A DNA stretch of 64,000 nucleotides from Medicago truncatula (GCF_003473485.1 NC_053044.1:37886091-37950090); one strand, 5' to 3'; shown: positions 35,847 through 47,278, counted from the stretch's first letter. The notes: generated from the letters alone by a model not told the origin. Numbers and translations: made by a program.

Positions 35847-36866
35847 TCATTCAACCTTCCAAGCATATAGAAACAAGCAATACTCTGATGAGGATGATAA
35901 TGAATCACTGACACTACGGCCCTCCACTGAATCACAAGTACTACTCCTTGTCTCATTTGATAATGGAGTAGTGGAAGAAGATGAACATGACAAAGATGGT
36001 GAAAATAAAGAAAATGGTGACATAGAATGACATGTAAAAACAGGCTTAAAAATGAACAAAGCATGTTTTAAACCAGGACTAAATAACCAATCATGAACAT
36101 CCCAATATACCTCAACTCTCATTTTGTTGAGATGAATCAATTCATTCCCTCTAAATTTCCATTGCAAGTGCTTCACATGAACCACCAAATGCCCATCAAA
36201 TCTTATCTCCATTTCTGGTTGAACTTGAACACCACCACCAATCATCACAGAATCTCCATCTCCAACAACATTATTACCACTATTACTTCCTTTGTTCTTA
36301 CACTTTATAGAAATCTCATGACACCTACCTTTCTCATGAAACTTAGCTTTAGTTGAAAACTTCCTCTTACCAAATATGTGTTCCTTTTTGGAAACAAGAA
36401 TTGGATCAATGAGTGATGGTCTACATCCAGTTCTTCTGTAAGCTTCTTTCTTTAGATCACCAAGAAGTAACACAACCTCTTGATCACAAACCACTGCTAC
36501 ATAGTACTCTGAAGTTGGTTCTGTTTCACCATTGAATTTTGCAGATTTAAGGTCCCAAAAGACATCAACTGCTTTTCCATCTACCGTGAACCGTTTTGAA
36601 CCTTGTTTCCTCCAAAAGTACCATGGCTTTAGCTCAACCTTGCAGCTATATTGAGTTTCCTTTTCAGGGTTTTCCACTGTTACTGATAAGCCATGAAGCA
36701 TCAAGTTTTTGCACCATGTGATTGTGATCAAACGGCAGTGACCAGCTAACTTTGTTCTGTATACTGACATGTAAACGGTTTTACCTGAACGTATCACAGC
36801 TCCATGATGATGATGATCATCACTTGCAGAAGAGAAACATGCAGGAATTCCAATTGAGTCTTGCAT
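35847..36866 (-). CDS. DUF868 family protein
   Basis: An intronless frame of 339 residues. The sequence (MQDSIGIPACFSS at the start, TVYMSVYRTKLAGHCRLITITWCKNL, WYFWRKQGSKRF, VFWDLKSAKF, EYYVAVVCDQEVVLLLGDLKKEA, RFDGHLVVHVKHLQWKFRGN near residue 230, VEVYWDVHDWLF) is typical of the plant-specific DUF868 family, whose molecular role is not established. A Gly/Asn-rich insert lies near residue 200 and a Ser/Thr-rich tail follows about residue 285. There is no signal peptide or membrane segment. The gene is isolated between repeat-rich flanks. Confidence 0.92.
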   Translation of the reverse strand: MQDSIGIPACFSSASDDHHHHGAVIRSGKTVYMSVYRTKLAGHCRLITITWCKNLMLHGLSVTVENPEKETQYSCKVELKPWYFWRKQGSKRFTVDGKAVDVFWDLKSAKFNGETEPTSEYYVAVVCDQEVVLLLGDLKKEAYRRTGCRPSLIDPILVSKKEHIFGKRKFSTKAKFHEKGRCHEISIKCKNKGSNSGNNVVGDGDSVMIGGGVQVQPEMEIRFDGHLVVHVKHLQWKFRGNELIHLNKMRVEVYWDVHDWLFSPGLKHALFIFKPVFTCHSMSPFSLFSPSLSCSSSSTTPLSNETRSSTCDSVEGRSVSDSLSSSSEYCLFLYAWKVE

Positions 36867-38060
36867 TGTTGTTGATGATGAGTTTATTGGAGAGAAAAAA
36901 AAGTGAGAAGATGAAAAGGATATGAACAGATTGGAGTGAGAGGGAATTTAACATGAATTTAAGGAGTAGGAGATGAGAGAAGAAATTTTATTTATTTAAT
37001 AGATAAATAAATTTAGGTGAGTTGGGCTCATTAGAGTCCGGACATGTCTCAAAGCTCAAAAAAACGTGTTGACAAAAATACTTGTAGATTACACCAACAA
37101 AGTCTTCATGTCAGCGGTGAAAGTTGAACTCACTCTCTTACGAGGTATATAAATCAACTTTTTATCAACCATATAAAATTTGTTGGTGTTAGAAGAGATC
37201 TTAGTGACAAGCTGTATGAAAGGTATGCCAGAGTGTTATTGAAAGCATTATTAATGGGATTTGAAAAGGGAAATAAATATGCATTTCCAAACTGGCATAT
37301 GGACTGGCAATGACTGAGAGTTACAGAAGAACAACCCTTTTAATTTTTTAATATTATACACACCTGTCTATAATCTCTTACCTGTCACCTCTTTTAGTTA
37401 TTATTATTAGTAGTATATAGTATTATATTTTGGTTTAGTTTAACATTTAACTTGAAAAACTGGTTTTTTCGGATCCAAGGTGGTTTTGATTGACTATATT
37501 CAAAAGTGCATATTTCTAGGTATGGTAATGTAGGGAGGCCATTTTTCATCATATTTGGTGTATGGATGTTTAAAAACTAAGGACAAATAGCATTTTAATT
37601 AACAAATTGTTATTATATGGATTGTTTCGTATAGTCCACGGTGGAGTGAAGCTTAAAATATGACTTAAAATTTTAATAAAGACTAGGTACCGTTTGACCA
37701 GATTTTTTTCCGGTCTAAAAGCTACTTTAAAACAAAGTTTAAATAAAGTCCTTTAAGAAAAAAGTTAAAGCTGTTTGTTTTTTTTATTTTTTTTTTATTC
37801 TAAAGTTATTTTTAAGTTAAAAGTTATTTGACAAAGGAAAAAGCTTTTTGGTACAGGAATTGCAGCAACGAAAAACAACGGACATTATATAAGCCGTAGG
37901 ATATATTTTAGATTGTAAAACATTTCAACTTTTATTTGTTTTAAAAATATAACAACACCGTCTGCATGCATTGTATCACTCCCGTACTGTAGATTTTCCG
38001 TACTATATAGCGTTTCTCTTGACAAAATATTGTACAAAACTTTTAATTTATTATTTTTTT
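36867..38060. other. 5' flank of the DUF868 gene and repeat-rich DNA
   Basis: Upstream DNA of the DUF868 gene, then AT-rich sequence. The stretch 37683-37850 (CCGTTTGACCAG..AAAAGCT) resembles a MITE remnant but lacks a second end. Confidence 0.4.
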
Positions 38061-38132
38061 AGTGGTGTTCGTGGTTCGAACCCGCGACCTTGTATATATT
38101 TATGCATTGTTTATATCAACTAAGCTTAGCTA
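38061..38132 (-). mobile_element. tRNA-derived SINE fragment
   Basis: The minus strand reads AGCTAAGCTTAGTTGA (A box) and GCGGGTTCGAACCACG (B box), the same arrangement as the copies at 11307 and 46660. No target duplication was found. Confidence 0.55.
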
Positions 38133-38195
38133 GATAATAATTTGTTTTTTCTTTTCCAACAATTATACTGTATAACAAATTTTGTTATAAGAATA

Positions 38196-38410
38196 CCATA
38201 ATTTTGGGTGTCATCTAAAAATATAAGAATTTATATTATATGATATTATATTTGTTACATTGTTAGTGTCATTGAAAAAGATATGTTTAGTTTTTTAATA
38301 AGAAAAAGACATGCATAGTTTGTTACAATATAAATGTGTAAAATATATATAAGCATAATTTTTTTAGGCATCTATACTTGTACTTTTAATTAAAATTAAA
38401 ATTTTATAAA
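38196..38410. repeat. dispersed AT-rich repeat, copy 2
   Basis: Shares its order of motifs with the stretch at 17558-17745 (TTTTGGGTGTCATC, ATTTATATTAT, TTAGTGTCATTGAAA, AATTAAAATTAAAATTTTAT). Unknown class. Confidence 0.45.
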
Positions 38411-38431
38411 AATAATAATTATACGCATTAC

Positions 38432-38752
38432 TAATCTGGCTATTGTGTGTCTGGATGGTTTGGAATGCGCGTAATAATAGAATATTCAATAATAACCATA
38501 CCACCTTAGAACAAATTGTAGAAAAGGTTAAATATCATTCGTTGTGGTGGCTTAAGGCTAATAATGTCAAGTTTGTGCACGACACTCAGATGTGGTGGTC
38601 GAACCCTTTGTTATGTTTGGGTATCGACTGACTGTAGTTTTGTAAATATTGTATGACTGTTACATTTTAGGGGTGGCCCTTTGGTACATCTTGTAGTGAA
38701 GCGGATTCACTGCCGGTGTTAATATATTTTATTTTGATGTCTTAAAAAAAAA
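38432..38752 (+). mobile_element. 5'-truncated LINE (3' end of ORF2) with target duplication
   Basis: The 62-codon frame ending at 38631 (VWMVWNARNNRIFNN, KYHSLWWLKANN, MWWSNPLLCLGID) is the C-terminal tail of a plant L1-type reverse-transcriptase protein. About 110 bases of 3'UTR and an A-tail follow. AATTATACGCATTAC (38417-38431) and AATTATACACATTAC (38753-38767) are the target duplication, one mismatch apart. The element is 321 bp and dead by 5' truncation. Confidence 0.88.
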
Positions 38753-38767
38753 AATTATACACATTAC

Positions 38768-39456
38768 GGAACACTAAAAAAAACTATACACATTAGCGTA
38801 AAAAAAAAAAAAAACAGTCATACGGACATAAAATATTACTCTAAACGCTAATGTGTGTGTGTATATTTGTGAGATTGAAGAAAGAGAATAAAAATATTTG
38901 GTGTCATTCAATGACAGCATGAATAAAAATATTTGTGAGGTTGTGATAATTAAACGATATTAAAGTTAAATATATAAATGATAAAAAGATAATAAAATTC
39001 CTTCAAAAATAGATAATAAAATTAAATTGATCCTCCTTTAAAAAATTATATGGACTGGTTAAAAAAAAAATTAGATGGAAGAAAAAAACAAATTGAAATA
39101 TAATATTAAAAAAAAAAAAAAAGGTTGTCTGCGTTAGTTGAAGAGAGGTGCTTGTGAAATAAATTACGGATAAGTAATTTTTTGAAGCAGCATTCAACAA
39201 CTTTTGGTTAAAGCTCATTCCATTTAATTTTATGCATTCTAAAAAAAAATACTTTTTTTCGAAGGTACATTATTGATATTGCGTTTGGCTTAACTTCTCC
39301 TTAAAAATGTAGAGAAGCTGAAAAAAAAAAAAATCGGGCCAACGGTATTTATACTTTTAAGTAGAAGTTCACGGTCTAAATTATAGGATTGTTTACCTAA
39401 TAGACCTAGCTCTTAATTGATTTGTGATATAGTTGTGGACTAATCTATGTTATTAA
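38768..39456. other. AT-rich intergenic DNA
   Basis: Homopolymer A-runs at about 38799-38813 and 39109-39121. No gene was seen. Confidence 0.4.
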
Positions 39457-39968
39457 GGCTCTGTTTGGTAAAAAGAAGCTATAAGCTAGCTGATAGCTGA
39501 TAAGCTAGCTGATAGCTGAAAAGCTAGCTGATAGCTGGTAGCTGATAGCTGATAGCTTATAGCTGAAAAGCTTGCTTATTAAAAATAATGTGTTTGGTAA
39601 AATTAGCTGTTGAAGTGGCTGATAAATATAAAATGACATAAAAGGACATATTTTTTTTTTAATATACATTAGACACACACATTTTTTTTGTAATGTATTT
39701 ATTTTTTAATATTTTTAATTATAGTTAAATATGTTTTTGGTCCCTATAAATATTCAAACTTTTGGTCTTAGTCTCCATAAAAAAATTCTTGACCTTTAAT
39801 CCTAAAAAAAAATTCACTAACAATTTTGATCTCTGCTTAATGAGTCCCAAAAATAAGAGAAATGTGGAAACAAAATGCGAGGTAGAATATATAAAAAATA
39901 GGCTAGTTATTTTTTGTGTGGTGTACGACAGGTTAGTTATAACAAAATATAAAGCATTTCCATAAAAA

Positions 39969-40017
<49 letters not shown>

Positions 40018-40310
40018 GCTTCTTAAAAAAATGGCATTTTATTTAAGGGAAAAAATGGGGCGGTTATAAAGATGAACATGGGTACTTGTTTAATTAAAAA
40101 ATAATTAATTAAATTAATAGGGTTAAAGTTGGAAGAAAATATAAAAAGCTACCAGCTATAAGCTAAAAAGCTACTTGAAATAGCTTTTCAAAAAACGCTA
40201 TAAGCTCATGAAAAAAGCTTGTTACCAAACACGTCACGTTTTCTTCTAACGAGCTTATAAGCTAATCCAACAAGCTATAAGCTAGCTTTTTTGTGTTACC
40301 AAACACACCC
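39457..40310. mobile_element. Tourist-like (PIF/Harbinger) non-autonomous element
   Basis: The left end GGCTCTGTTTGGTAAAA and the right-end complement GGGTGTGTTTGGTAACA are imperfect inverted repeats. TAA occurs on both sides (39454-39456 and 40311-40313), the PIF/Harbinger-type 3-bp duplication. Both ends carry subterminal arrays of AAGCTAGCTGATAGCT-like words, and the middle contains a GGTCCCTATAAA repeat fragment and an AT microsatellite. No transposase. Confidence 0.8.
39973..40012. repeat. AT dinucleotide microsatellite
   Basis: About twenty AT units, inside the Tourist-like element. Confidence 0.9.
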
Positions 40311-40313
40311 TAA

Positions 40314-41201
40314 GTGTGAAGGTTCTGTTCTAATGTTCGAACCACTGCTCAAACTTTCCACCGCTTATAATAACTTTAGTTTTATTCCATTTGTGAAACT
40401 TTTTAATTTTCAACATATACTTTTTTGTTTTTGTAAAACTATTCTATGGAGTTTTATTGAATATATAATCACCATCCTAATGCCATATCATTTTTTATAT
40501 CTAATTGTTTTAAAAATTAAATTAAAATTTTAAGTTTAAGTAATTTTATTTACCTATATTCAACAAAACTTTAAGGTACCAAAAAAATTTCATATTTTTC
40601 TTCTTCTTATTTTTTGTTGAAATGACATTGATCGAGTAGGCATCTTAATTGTGAGGACAAGTAATACCTTAAGCCTCTAATTATGAAGAGTGGTCTTGGT
40701 TATTGTTAATCTACTGTATTTCCTAAGGAAATATATAGTAGATAAAACCTTGGAATATACTTTTAATGCTTGGAAATCTACTATATTCCCTAAGGTTTTA
40801 TCCAATTTATAAGATTTTACGTCAAAGAAAGGTAGATGAGATGAAAGGAATCCATCAACATCTTTACAATTGCATATATATGGACTAACTCAGCATTTAG
40901 CCTAAAGACAAAGAGTCCTTGTCTGTAATCAGCAACCCTCAAATTGGGAAGAAAAATGCTAGGGAAATTTTTGAATTTATTTGATTCTAGTGATTGAATT
41001 TGATCATTGCCCTAGCTGAGGAAATGTAACAAACAGAAGATCCATAACAGTCCACGTGCAATAGGATAACGTTCCAACTGCTTAAGAGCTAAGACATGCA
41101 CACTCGACCACACCCACATAATAAGTTAAAATAAAAAGCAAAAAAGAAAAGTAAACATAACAAGAAAAGTAAGTAGTGTTTGGGTAACAGGCCTAGCATA
41201 T
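40314..41201. other. AT-rich intergenic DNA
   Basis: No gene, RNA or element with ends was seen. Confidence 0.45.
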
Positions 41202-41641
41202 TTCTTCTTAGAATTCTGCTCTTCATCAAGCACATTTTGCTCGCGTCCTGCAGCCGTTCCAAATTTACCCTTACGCTAGTTAACTCACGCAAGTGTAAAT
41301 GTATGCGCTAGTTAACTAACGATGCGCAAGTGTAAAACACTGTGTGAGTTAACTCACACAGACATTAACACATGCGTGATGTGCATACAACCAGAAGAGG
41401 CAGGAACCTCTATTATTTTTTGCAATCCTTCTTTCATACATTCATTCAAGCAAACATTTTTCATCATTCATTCAAGCATTAAGTCATAAGTATATTACGA
41501 AAAATAACGGAATAAAACAACAGAATAAAATAACGAATAGTGTGATAAAAACGCTAAAAAGCGCAAGTGTTACAGGATTACAACCAAATCCAACAAAATG
41601 TCAAACAAAAAAAACTACACAAGTCATAAAAGCTACACAAG

Positions 41642-44279
41642 TCATACTGATCCATCCCGTGGACTCCTAATCCTCCTCCGCGGAGCCGGCACCTGCTCCA
41701 GCATGCTCCACTCAGACTGTATGCTCTGCATCAAGCGCATAACCTCCTCTGGATTATGAAACACAGCAGGATGTCCCATTGCACCGTCCACTCTGGCTCT
41801 GATGTTGCTGATGATCTGGTATGGGTCTGGAGGATGTCTAGCCCACTGCTGCTTAACAATAACCTCATCATAAGGAGGGACAGGATGAGGAGGGCCAGCA
41901 GCTGCATAGTCAGGAATGGGCGCAGGGAGGTTCACAATAGGATGTGATACTCTAATGAATCATCTCATGTACCCCCTAGTATGAGACCACAGATGGTTAT
42001 CCGGAACCGGATGACCCCTATCCTGATGGCTGAGGACATGTAGAGCAAACTCCGTGAAGACCTGGCCACGTCATCCGCCGCAATAAGCTCAATGTCAGTA
42101 GGAGCCCTGGGAATAGTCTGTACATACCCGTACTGCCTAAGAACCCGCTCTGGAAATTGACGGACCATCCTGCCACTACCGACCATGATCCATCCGGAGT
42201 ACCAGCATATGTCCTGAAAGGGCGTGATGTGTCGTCGTCTCTCGTACGGCCTCCAGGTGACATGTGAATGGTCCAACGAATCGATGACAGCTCTGTAGTA
42301 TCCAGGATTAGAAAAGCCCCTTGGAGGTTTCCATTGACTCACAAGAGGGGAAACAGCAGGGTCGTAGGCATCATCATCAATCCTCGGAATGATGTTCGAG
42401 AAGTGCGCCAAAGTCCATCCTTGCAAACACAAAGAAACAAATATTTATATCACCGCAAGAATTATACAAACAACTAAACATTTACAATCCAATAAGTAAA
42501 AAAGAAGGAAAAACAAATATTACCACAAGCAATGTCATGTAACCACCACAGGAGGCCACAGATGAGTCGGAGGTAAGAGATAGCTGCTCATATAGGAAAG
42601 CAAGTATCATCCCACCCCATGACCAGCTGTCCAACTCGTCCATATCTTGCAGAGCAAGCAGCCAAAGAAGATTGATGTTTTTGCTGTTCTTCTTGGAAAA
42701 AATGGTCCAGTCAAGCAAGAGCAACATAAATGCATTAATGCAGGCCAGCCTAACTTCAGCTCGCTCGTCTTGCTCCTCCTGTGTATCAGTCACAAGCAGC
42801 TGGTTACACCTATTCAAGAGCTCCTCGTAGCGCCTCTTCAGTACATCAAAACTGACGTGAGCAACACCCTTGTTTTGTCATCTCCTTAGCGGCAGCTGTA
42901 ACAGCTCGATTTTTAGCTAGATTTATTTTAATTTATTTTATTATGTGTTTTATGTGTTTGTGTGTGATTATTCATCATTGGGTGCATTTTCATGGTTTCT
43001 GTGTCAGAAGGGTATTTTAGTCATTTTGGACGTAGGGGTATTTTGGTCATTTTGTGAGAACGGGTAAATTATAAGTTTTGGTGAGAATTACTTTTAGTGA
43101 TTAGTGAGAACCGATGTTTTACTAAGTTACTAGAGTAAAATTAAGATTTTACCGTTTAGTGACCGTTAGTGATATTTTACCGTTATTAGTGAATTACCGG
43201 TTAGAGTGTAGAAACATTTGAGATGTGAATAGAAATGAGTTAAGTCCATTAAGTTGAGGATTAGGCCCAATTGTGAGACACACTATATAAACCTACACTT
43301 ATGAGAAATTTCCTCACACTTTCATTTCACTAAGATATTTTTGAGAGAATAGAGAGAGAAAGTGGGAGCAAGAGGAGAAAAGGATTAGAGAGAAGAGAAC
43401 TTGAAGAATCAAGGGTTGGGAGAAGAGCTAGGAGCAAAATTGAAGCCTATGCTAGAGAGATTAACCTACTAAGGTAAGGAGATTAGAATTCATCATAATC
43501 ACTTATTGTAATTTTCAATTATTTGTATGAAAAGTGTTTAATTGGATGAATTGATTAATTGTTCATAAGTGATGAAATTCGTGCTCTAATTATGATGTCA
43601 TGTTTATGAGGTATGAAGTTATGGATAAATGAATTGTTGTTGGTTGAATTACATGTTCAAAGTATGTAAAATGGGTATGTGTTTAAAATATGCTCAATTG
43701 GTGAATTATGCATTGTTGTTGATGAATTATGATAAGTTTCATGATCCTTAAACATGTTTAACTACTGTTAATTCCCTAAAACCTAATGGAACAATGATTA
43801 GCTTGCCTAGACTTGAAATTCTTTATTTGAGTCTTAACTTGGGAATTTTTTGGAATTTCAAACTTTTGTCGAAAATAAACTTTTGCAAACATTGGGATTT
43901 ATAAGTTGAACCTACAGCTCATATAGACTTAGGTATAACTTGTAAGAGTGGTCAAACATCTTAATCACGTCAAAAGTGATATTTCGGGTGGGAATGTAAA
44001 AGATTGTAAAAATGAGATTTTGGTGTGAACTTAAGTTATTCTCGGGTTAATGACTAATGATCCGGAGGTGGCTTAAATTCATGAATACATTGTCGATTAA
44101 GATTGTTTGAAGGTTTTCAACTTGTCTATGTTGTTTTTTCTTGGGACTTATCATAGGAGGGCGTAATGCTTGTTTCTCCCTCCGTGCAGTACCAGTAGGG
44201 GCAGGCCTCCCTGCCCTAAGTCTGTCACTCCTATCCTGAGACGGCTCAGGCGGTCTCTAAGACGTATTCCTCCGAGGCA
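41642..44279 (-). pseudogene. plant mobile domain (MAIN-like) gene, broken
   Basis: The minus strand starts at 44279 with MPRRNTS and then RPPEPSQDRSDRLRAGRPA, the usual N-terminus of transposon-borne PMD genes. After an insertion at 42897-44153 it resumes with HVSFDVLKRRYEELLNRCNQLL, GGYMTLL, then GWTLAHFSNIIPRIDDDAYDPAVSP, ITPFQDICWYSGWIM, ERVLRQYGYVQTIPRAPTDI (42434-42040), and DYAAAGPPHPVPP, QQWARHPPDPYQIISNIRARVDG to a stop at 41642. The N-terminal half of the PMD is largely missing, and the rest has at least one frame change (near 42050) and in-frame stops (near 44259 and 41957). PMD proteins such as MAIN and MAIL1 act in plant gene silencing and meristem maintenance; this copy cannot do so. 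The surrounding MULE explains its position. Confidence 0.8.
42897..44153 (+). mobile_element. solo LTR-like fossil (probable Ty3/gypsy) nested in the PMD gene
   Basis: The segment begins TGTAACAGCTCG, the TGTAACA start common in plant gypsy LTRs, and a plausible end is TTATCA at 44148-44153, giving TG...CA. A TATATAAA-like promoter motif lies near 43286. It interrupts the PMD coding sequence. No internal retroviral domain was seen and no matching 5-bp duplication, so either the right edge is misplaced or a deletion accompanied it. Broken; age uncertain. Confidence 0.45.
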
Positions 44280-45031
44280 TATATACACAAAATTTAACAT
44301 AACACAAATTCATTGACACATTTTCACACGCACATTGTGTCATTTCCAACAATTCAACAACAACACTAAAATTCCAACAATGTCATTTCAATCCGTAAAC
44401 TACCACATTGCAGTCAAACATATTATAATCAAAATTAACAAACCATATCTAACTAATTTGATAATTCACAATCCAAAAAACAAAAATAATTACCATAGAG
44501 ACATTTTACCAAACACATAGTGTGCAATTTTCAAACAACTAGGTAATCTAACAATTTGTAAACCCTAAACTACCACATTGTACTCTAAACAACTTCTAAA
44601 CAACAATTTCTAAGTTAATTCATCACTAACAATCATCAAAACTAATATGCAAGCAAAATTTTAAAACCTAAAAATGTTATATTTCTTCAAAAAAACTAAA
44701 ATTTCTACAAGTTAAATGCAATGAAGTAGGATAATCATCACTTACTTGATATTGTAGGAGTTTTTGGCTTTGAATGGCGCAAGAATGGTGAAAATCGCAC
44801 TTGGAGGGGAAAATTTTGTGTTTGGAGAAGTTGGAAAAATGAGAAGTTGGAAAAACGACTTAAGTAACTGCTGCGTGAGTTAACTCACGCTACGCTACTT
44901 AAGTGGCGCACAAAATACAACGTGCACAAGTTAAGACACGCTGCATGACTTAACTTGCGCAGGGGTAATTTAGGCAACGCTGCAAGGCGCGAACGAAAAG
45001 TGCTGAATGAAGAGCAGCATTCTTCTTCTTA

Positions 45032-46400
45032 AACTTTGATATCAAATTCAACGATCTATTAATTCGGGGACAAATCTCTCTATCCATTAGTGGAAAATCC
45101 ATTTAAAAGTGGCACAAAACTCTATATGAATTAACTCACATAAGTTTGCACTAAATAGATTCGAATAAGAGACATTAAGAGGAGTATGCTATAATGTCAT
45201 CAAGATGCATGCATTTTTGTTTGAGTAATGAATGCATTAGTAAAAAGAAAAAATTGAATTATAAACTTCAAAGTTCTCTATGTTGTATGTCTTAATCAGG
45301 GATGTAAATGAAGCGAGCGGGTGTGGAGGCGAGGGAGTACTTTCCCGTATGAATGGTCTAAGGGTTAAGCAAGTCAAGTAAGGACTTCAGGCCTCAAAAT
45401 TTGGAATAAAAAAAAGGCCTCAAGAAAATTTAATTTGGTTATAAAAATATATATTATGGAAAATAAATTATTCACTCTTGATCATGGGTTCAACTTGTCG
45501 ACACCAATTTTTTTTTCTTTTTAAGTTATTTTAAAAGGCCACATTAATATTTTCTTTTTTTTGATTTAAGCCTTCATGGGTCAACTCTTCGACACCACAA
45601 AATTATTTTTTAAAAGATTATTTTAAAAGGACTCATTATTTTTATTGTTTATTATTTTTATAGTTTTCGATATCGTAATGTGTTTTGAAACCGATGTTGG
45701 AATATATTCCATGGCCATGGTAATAGAAATTAATTTGTTTTTCAGCCATACAAATTACATATTATTCTGACATAAAAAAATGATTTTTCTTTATAAAACT
45801 AACCAAAACATGGCTTGCACATTCAACAAATTTATTGACCTCTTTCTACAAAGTTTTTTTTTTTGTTGAACAAATCAAACCTCTTTCTACAAAGTTGATA
45901 CATCATTAAACTCATTATCACATATGTGTAGTGTAGATGATCCTACAACTAAGTTCAACGTCATTTAAAATCAATGGGCTAAGAAAATGGATCAAGCACA
46001 TTCGAGATTTATAAAGTATAAATATTTTATGGGCTAAATAAGTTTTTGGTCCCTATAAAAAAAAAGTTTTTGGTCCCTATAAATATAATTGATTTCTTTT
46101 TTAGTCTTCATAAAAAAGTACATGTTTTGGTCCCTGTAAAAATTTTCAATATGTAGTTTTAGTCCGAGTTAAATTAAAATTTGTTTAATTATGCTTAAAA
46201 TTGTCAACTTTTGAATGATTTTTTCACAGACTTGTTTAAAATATTATAAAAAGTTTATCCGCACACTCCTCAAAGTCTCCGGTTCAAATCTCCCAGTGTC
46301 AATTTGAGTAGGCTAGTTTACCTTCTTAAAAAATAAAAATTTATCACCACAAAATAAGCTTAAAATTTAATTTTTAGGTACAAATTCTTATTAATTTTAT
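45032..46400. other. repeat-rich intergenic DNA
   Basis: A GGTCCCTATAAA-type repeat end occurs twice at about 46040-46083, resembling the termini of the MITE in the AFC2 intron. No gene was seen. Confidence 0.45.
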
Positions 46401-46549
46401 CTTAAAATTTTGACGTTTTAAAAAAATTCATATTTAATTCATTACATGTTAAAAAAATTATATTTTTTATAAAGGCGTTTCTTATAATGTTTTTAATATG
46501 TCAGTAAAAAATAATTCAAATATTTAAAAGTTTTTATCATAATTAAATA

Positions 46550-46830
46550 GAACTTTTGAACAAAACATGAATAACATATGAATTTTTAAGCGTAAAAAAC
46601 ATACAAATTCATATTTAATTTAAGTTTTGTTAAAAAAGTTCTAATTTTTTAGAGAGATTGATTTTTTGATAGTGGCCGGGGTTTGAACCCCGGACCTTAC
46701 ATATTTTATGCATTGTCCCAACTAACTGAGCTAAGCTCACGATATTTTGAGAGAGATTCTTATACTATTCAAAACATTCTCGCAAAATTTTATTCCAAAA
46801 TATGAAATCTATACACGAGTTGACTTAAAA
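46550..46830. repeat. second copy of the foldback repeat, split by a SINE
   Basis: The order CATGAATAACATATGAATTTTTA, TTTTGTTAAAAAAGTTCTAAT, AGAGATT, then CATTCTCGCAAAATTTTATTCC matches 983-1155. The copy at 980-1155 lacks the SINE and so shows the uninterrupted arrangement. Confidence 0.65.
46660..46749 (-). mobile_element. tRNA-derived SINE with 9-bp target duplication
   Basis: The minus strand has GAGCTTAGCTCAGTTAGTTG (A box) and GGGGTTCAAACCCC (B box). AGAGAGATT at 46651-46659 and 46750-46758 flank it. The related repeat near 1075-1090 carries the site once, as an unfilled site would. Confidence 0.78.
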
Positions 46831-47278
46831 ACATTGACCAAAATAATATACTTGAATTTTGTTGAGATATTATTCATGACAAATAAAATATCAATTTTAA
46901 AAAATAGAAAACAATAATAAAATTTAAAAATAAAGGTGAAAGTGACGTGTGACATAAAACCTTACGCATCAATATTTTAATTGCCATTTTAATATTTTTG
47001 TTTTTTGTCTCAAAATAATTGACTCTAAATACTAAACAATATTTATTATTTTTTTCATCAACAAATCTTTATTTATTGAATTTCAGCTCACTTAAATTAT
47101 TCAACTAACTACAATTAATACTTAAAAATCATTCTATTCTATTCTAAACATACAAATAAAATGACTTGTACAATGTAGTAAGAAACAAGACACATATAGT
47201 TAGTACCACCAGTACTCATTAATTTCTCCGCCCGATTTCTACATACAAAGCTCCCATCATTTCCATTCTTCTCATCCA
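46831..47278. other. 5' flank of the PDH E1-beta gene
   Basis: AT-rich upstream DNA. The 5'UTR probably lies within the last ~80 bases. No motif is firm. Confidence 0.4.

Larger units (their letters stand above)
41211..45022 (-). mobile_element. Mutator-like element carrying a plant mobile domain gene
   Basis: The 3,812-bp element has long imperfect terminal inverted repeats: left GAATTCTGCTCTTCATC.., right complement GAATGCTGCTCTTCATT.., alignable for roughly 85 bases. TTCTTCTTA at 41202-41210 and 45023-45031 is an exact 9-bp target duplication, as in MULEs. Subterminal regions hold palindromes of the type GTGAGTTAACTCAC. Inside is a broken PMD (MAIN-like) gene on the minus strand and an LTR-like insertion; no MURA transposase was seen, so it would need one in trans. 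Capture of PMD genes by plant MULEs is known from the literature; this copy's details are read from the sequence. Confidence 0.85.

Noticed and set aside
38443-38631. A separate small protein gene of 62 codons
   Set aside because: It is the C-terminal tail of a truncated LINE bounded by target duplications and an A-tail.
46255-46300. A further SINE marked by CCGGTTCAAATCTCCC
   Set aside because: Only a B-box-like word is present; no A box, tail or duplication could be paired with it.
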